From the IMG/VR virus record IMGVR_UViG_3300013114_000058, positions 1 through 34,438 of that record: 34,438 bases of DNA, one strand, 5' to 3'. Both the position numbers and the translations under genes were made by a program. Shown here one piece after another: positions 32,402-34,438 of this stretch; position 1 is the stretch's first letter, and each line of letters opens with the position of its first letter. The DNA comes from a virus. Under the pieces are notes generated by a model, which saw only the letters and a list, made by a program, of their open reading frames with translations, did no database searches and was not told the origin of the DNA.

Positions 32402-32620
32402 ATGCAGATTGAAACTTTACAAGATGTAGAGATGTTTATATACACCCTAGAGATAACTAGTATGCTTTGGCATGCTGATGACTTAGTTAGTGATATACCT
32501 AACTTTAGGCATTTGGATGACTCACAACGAGCTCAAATGCAAGAAGCTATGAATGAAGCTAAGCAAGTGTGTATAGACAACGAGTGTAGTATTTTTGACT
32601 TCTATACTCTAGAAGATTAA
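32402..32620 (+). CDS. Small acidic helical protein, 72 aa
   Basis: MQIETLQDVEMFIYTLEITS, LDDSQRAQMQEAMNEAKQV, ending CSIFDFYTLED. It is acidic and probably all-helical. GAGTAAGTAAG lies just upstream as a weak ribosome-binding site. It follows leader copy B. Unknown function; by position and size probably an early gene product. Confidence 0.65.
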   Translation: MQIETLQDVEMFIYTLEITSMLWHADDLVSDIPNFRHLDDSQRAQMQEAMNEAKQVCIDNECSIFDFYTLED

Positions 32621-32630
32621 GAGTATAACT

Positions 32631-32657
32631 AAATAGTCTTTACTAATAAGGCTATTT
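32631..32657 (+). terminator. Hairpin after the 72-aa gene
   Basis: AAATAGTCTT (32631-32640) pairs with AAGGCTATTT (32648-32657), 10 bp with one G-T pair and a 7-nt loop. No U-run follows, so it is a weak terminator or an RNA-processing or stability hairpin ahead of the next gene. Confidence 0.4.
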
Positions 32658-32689
32658 AAGGTATATTCTACTGCCGAAGGAGGCATATT

Positions 32690-33124
32690 ATGACTATTAA
32701 GAAACAATTTGTAGAGATTTATGAGCTATTGGAAGCTAATAAGTCTAAGAAAGTTAGCACAGTACTGCCTGAGCTAATTGAGTTGATGACTGCTAAGCAA
32801 AATAGCAAGAACTTCATCCTGGACGATGATGGCAATGTAACTCATGTGTATTGCTACTATCATAAGCAATGGGAGGATGTGACTGTTGCTGAGTATGGAG
32901 CTAAGAAGTCTACTGCAACTGGACTTAATACAATGTGTAAAGAAGGAGTCTCACAGTGGACTAAGGCCCAGAAAGCTAAGAAGGATGCTAAAGCTAAATT
33001 GCTTGAAGATGTAGCTAAAGGTCTGGTCGAAGTCTCTGAAGTTGCTACTAAGATGACAGAGATAGACGCCCAGGCAGCTGAAATTATCCCTCGTAAAGAC
33101 GGTCACCAGGTTGACTTCAGCTAA
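32690..33124 (+). CDS. Conserved small phage protein, paralogue 1 (144 aa)
   Basis: The centre reads VYCYYHKQWEDVTVAEYGAK, then KKSTATGLNTMCKEGVSQWT. It aligns without gaps to the centre of the 158-aa protein at 33754 (KCYYHKLWMDPQVAEFGAKK, then GSASGFNSMCKDGVSKWT). C55, H58 and C83 are invariant between the two and could bind a metal. A helical, charged N-terminus and a Lys/Ala-rich helical C-terminus flank the core and both end in EIIPR or QIIPR-type motifs. A very strong ribosome-binding site (AAGGAGG) precedes it, so it should be well expressed. Function unknown. Confidence 0.75.
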   Translation: MTIKKQFVEIYELLEANKSKKVSTVLPELIELMTAKQNSKNFILDDDGNVTHVYCYYHKQWEDVTVAEYGAKKSTATGLNTMCKEGVSQWTKAQKAKKDAKAKLLEDVAKGLVEVSEVATKMTEIDAQAAEIIPRKDGHQVDFS

Positions 33125-33132
33125 AGGGCTGG

Positions 33133-33167
33133 ACGGTTCAAGATTAACTAAAGAAATCTTGAACCGT
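33133..33167 (+). terminator. Intrinsic terminator
   Basis: ACGGTTCAAGATT (33133-33145) pairs perfectly over 13 bp with AATCTTGAACCGT (33155-33167), 9-nt loop, followed by TTATCATTT. It starts 9 nt after the stop of the preceding gene. Confidence 0.75.
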
Positions 33168-33251
33168 TTATCATTTAAGTCTATATATTTAATGTAAATA
33201 AATACAATATATATTTAACAATATATTATTAAAATATATATGAATTTAGAA
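33168..33251. other. AT-rich intergenic stretch
   Basis: Nearly pure A and T with repeated TATATATTTAA (33182 and 33206 regions) and the 13-mer AATGTAAATAAAT (33191-33203), which also occurs in the divergent promoter region (28918-28930). No coding signal. Candidate DNA-unwinding or regulator-binding region. Confidence 0.4.
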
Positions 33252-33280
33252 TTGTATTTTGTTACATTAATTGATATATT
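33252..33280 (+). promoter_or_regulatory. Sigma-70-type promoter
   Basis: TTGTAT (33252-33257), 17-nt spacer, TATATT (33275-33280). It follows a terminator and precedes the gene at 33325 by about 45 nt. Spacing is ideal and both boxes are near consensus. Confidence 0.5.
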
Positions 33281-33324
33281 TAAAATGATAATTCAATGAT
33301 TTGACTTAATAGTGGAGAATACTT

Positions 33325-33507
33325 ATGTACTTTAAACTACTAGTAGCAGTTCACCTTGGCAACCTGGTTCGTACGGAATCGGTGATACTACCAGCAAAAG
33401 CAATCCGAATAGTGAACGAACAGCCTTACATCGCTCATTTGCACACTAACAGAGAGGTAACAAAGGTGCAAGTACTTTCAATGGACAAGGTGCGAACTCC
33501 GTCATGA
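33325..33507 (+). CDS. Small protein, 60 aa, unknown
   Basis: MYFKLLVAVHLGNLVRTESV ... TKVQVLSMDKVRTPS. Beta-rich and basic. GGAG lies 10 nt upstream. It is joined to the next gene by an ATGA overlap. No family recognised. Confidence 0.6.
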   Translation: MYFKLLVAVHLGNLVRTESVILPAKAIRIVNEQPYIAHLHTNREVTKVQVLSMDKVRTPS

Positions 33508-33659
33508 CCAGTCCTGAGCTTATTGAGCTAATCCTTAGCTTAGGACAAATCGCAGGCTTATTAGCTTGCACATTTATATATGCTAAGTATTCAAAAAAGA
33601 TATATAAATATGCAAAATCGATATTATACAAAATCTATATAAAGATACATAATATTTAA
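33504..33659 (+). CDS. Single-pass membrane protein, 51 aa
   Basis: MTSPELIELILSLGQIAGLL, continuing into ACTFIYAK, forms one membrane helix. It is followed by a basic, Lys/Tyr/Ile-rich tail (KKIYKYAKSILYKIYIKIHN) that should lie in the cytoplasm. Start coupled to the preceding stop. A small membrane effector or superinfection protein is possible; no family recognised. Confidence 0.6.
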   Translation: MTSPELIELILSLGQIAGLLACTFIYAKYSKKIYKYAKSILYKIYIKIHNI

Positions 33660-33666
33660 AAATCAC

Positions 33667-33736
33667 GAACTAAGCAATGCCAGTAAGTTTAGTTCATATG
33701 TTCATCGCAAGCGATGTTCACATTGTTAACCTGGCA
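33667..33736 (+). promoter_or_regulatory. Pseudoknot-capable 5' leader
   Basis: GAACTAA (33667-33673) pairs with TTAGTTC (33689-33695) to make a hairpin whose loop contains TGCCAG (33678-33683). That loop is complementary to CTGGCA (33731-33736), 17 nt before the next start. Between them CATCGCaaGCGATG (33703-33716) forms a second hairpin. The set can fold as a pseudoknot enclosing a hairpin, close to the ribosome-binding site (AAAGG) of the next gene. Confidence 0.5.
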
Positions 33737-33753
33737 ATAAAAGGTATACCATA

Positions 33754-34230
33754 ATGGCAAATATTAAAAAAGCATTTCAACCAATTGTTACTTTATTAGA
33801 AGACAACAGCGACGCAATCGCACCAGAACTTTTAGCTCAAGTTAAAGAGTTAGCTTCAGCTAAAGTAGGTGGCGGCGGTGGTAAAGCTACTACGTTCCAT
33901 CGTGACCCAGACACTGGCGAAGTAATTGCTGTTAAGTGCTACTATCACAAGTTATGGATGGACCCGCAAGTTGCTGAATTCGGTGCTAAGAAAGGTAGTG
34001 CATCGGGCTTCAACAGCATGTGTAAAGACGGCGTCAGCAAGTGGACTAAGCAGAAAGCAGCAGCTCAGAAAGCAGAAGCAGCTATCTTAGACCAGGTAGC
34101 TAGTGGTGAGTTAGCTCCAAGTGACATTGAAGCACGTCGTGAAGAGATTGCCGCTGAAGCAGCTCAGATTATCCCACGTGAAGATGGCTACGGCTATGAG
34201 AAACTTGAAGATTTATTAGCTGCACGCTAA
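33754..34230 (+). CDS. Conserved small phage protein, paralogue 2 (158 aa)
   Basis: Paralogue of the 144-aa protein at 32690. The shared core is KCYYHKLWMDPQVAEFGAKK, then GSASGFNSMCKDGVSKWTKQ, with C62, H65 and C90 conserved. The N-terminal helix has a Gly-rich linker (KVGGGGGKAT) absent from the paralogue. The C-terminal half is an Ala/Lys/Glu-rich helix (KQKAAAQKAEAAILDQVASG) and ends in EDLLAAR. It is under a structured leader and followed by a terminator, so it forms its own transcription unit. Function unknown; early expression likely. Confidence 0.75.
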   Translation: MANIKKAFQPIVTLLEDNSDAIAPELLAQVKELASAKVGGGGGKATTFHRDPDTGEVIAVKCYYHKLWMDPQVAEFGAKKGSASGFNSMCKDGVSKWTKQKAAAQKAEAAILDQVASGELAPSDIEARREEIAAEAAQIIPREDGYGYEKLEDLLAAR

Positions 34231-34236
34231 TACACA

Positions 34237-34259
34237 AAGGCGTTCCTAGTGAGCGCCTT
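34237..34259 (+). terminator. Intrinsic terminator
   Basis: AAGGCGTTC (34237-34245) pairs with GAGCGCCTT (34251-34259), 9 bp including one G-T, 5-nt loop. It is followed by ACTTTTACTT. Located 7 nt after the preceding stop. Confidence 0.65.
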
Positions 34260-34296
34260 ACTTTTACTTGCTTATTATCTTTTAAGAGTATCATTT

Positions 34297-34438
34297 ATGA
34301 ACCTAGAAAAAATCCTAGCTGACCACAAGTTATGGTTAGCTAATGACCCTAAAGGCACACGTGCTGACCTGTATGGTGCTGACCTGTATGGTGCTGACCT
34401 GCGTGATGCTAACTTGCGTGATGCTAACTTGCGTGGCG
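34297..34438 (+). CDS. Pentapeptide-repeat protein, 5' part only
   Basis: MNLEKILADHKLWLANDPKG leads into tandem A(D/N)LxxG-type pentapeptides (ADLYG ADLYG ADLRD ANLRD ANLRG). Pentapeptide-repeat proteins fold as right-handed quadrilateral beta-helices, and some mimic DNA and bind gyrase. The N-terminal helix with K-x-W and NDPKG is common in phage members. The gene runs off the right edge, so length and C-terminus are unknown. Confidence 0.85.
   Translation, partial: MNLEKILADHKLWLANDPKGTRADLYGADLYGADLRDANLRDANLRG

Noticed and set aside
1-34438. Integrated prophage
   Set aside because: No integrase, excisionase, CI/Cro pair, att repeats or bacterial genes were seen.

Overview
The window is a contiguous piece of a tailed bacteriophage genome, most likely a short-tailed (podovirus-type) virus. 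The evidence is a P22-like portal, a scaffold and capsid pair, a gp4-like adaptor, a gp10-like tail protein and a pectate-lyase-type tailspike, with no tape measure, sheath or tail-tube genes. No integrase, CI-like repressor or tRNA gene is visible, so a virulent lifestyle is the simplest reading. The DNA is AT-rich and genes are packed with 1-, 4- or 8-nt stop/start overlaps. The gene mix (PolA-type polymerase, ThyA-family enzyme, dCMP deaminase, ligase, M15 endolysin) recalls marine gammaproteobacterial podoviruses such as the ICP2-like Zobellviridae, but that placement is a guess. The host cannot be read from the sequence. The right edge cuts a pentapeptide-repeat gene, so the window is not a complete genome.

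Layout. (1) 1-8937, plus strand: replication and nucleotide metabolism. It holds an ssDNA-binding protein, a family A DNA polymerase with proofreading domain, a ThyA-family enzyme, a MazG-like pyrophosphohydrolase, a dCMP-deaminase/DUF5664 fusion, a Cas4/RecB-like PD-(D/E)XK nuclease with a cysteine cluster, an SF2 helicase, an ATP-dependent ligase and a VRR-NUC nuclease, with small unknown genes between. (2) 8909-28866, minus strand: virion and lysis genes. Read in transcription order (descending coordinates) these are scaffold, major capsid, small head proteins, a HEXXH protein, adaptor, tailspike, a coiled-coil membrane protein, the gp10-like tail protein, a fibre-like protein, a cupin, two candidate ejection proteins, portal, a 1310-aa internal protein, M15 endolysin, holin and a second tail fibre. 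(3) 28867-31325: a divergent promoter region, then a small ribbon-helix-helix-like protein and the terminase small and large subunits on the plus strand. (4) 31326-34438, plus strand: a structured, repeat-rich noncoding region followed by small, probably early genes, each with its own leader.

The two parts that deserve most attention are these. First, the 2.86-4.85 kb nucleotide cluster: the ThyA-family enzyme carries Asp instead of Asn at the residue that sets dUMP versus dCMP specificity. With the adjacent MazG-like and dCMP-deaminase genes this resembles the T4 logic for making a 5-modified cytosine. Second, the 31.3-32.4 kb region holds three tandem 60-bp repeats, a short GC-rich islet, five copies of a CCAGG-loop hairpin, and a duplicated structured leader of about 220-230 bp. 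Each leader copy has mutually exclusive folds and its own promoter candidate in front of a different small gene. A separate pseudoknot-capable leader precedes the gene at 33754.
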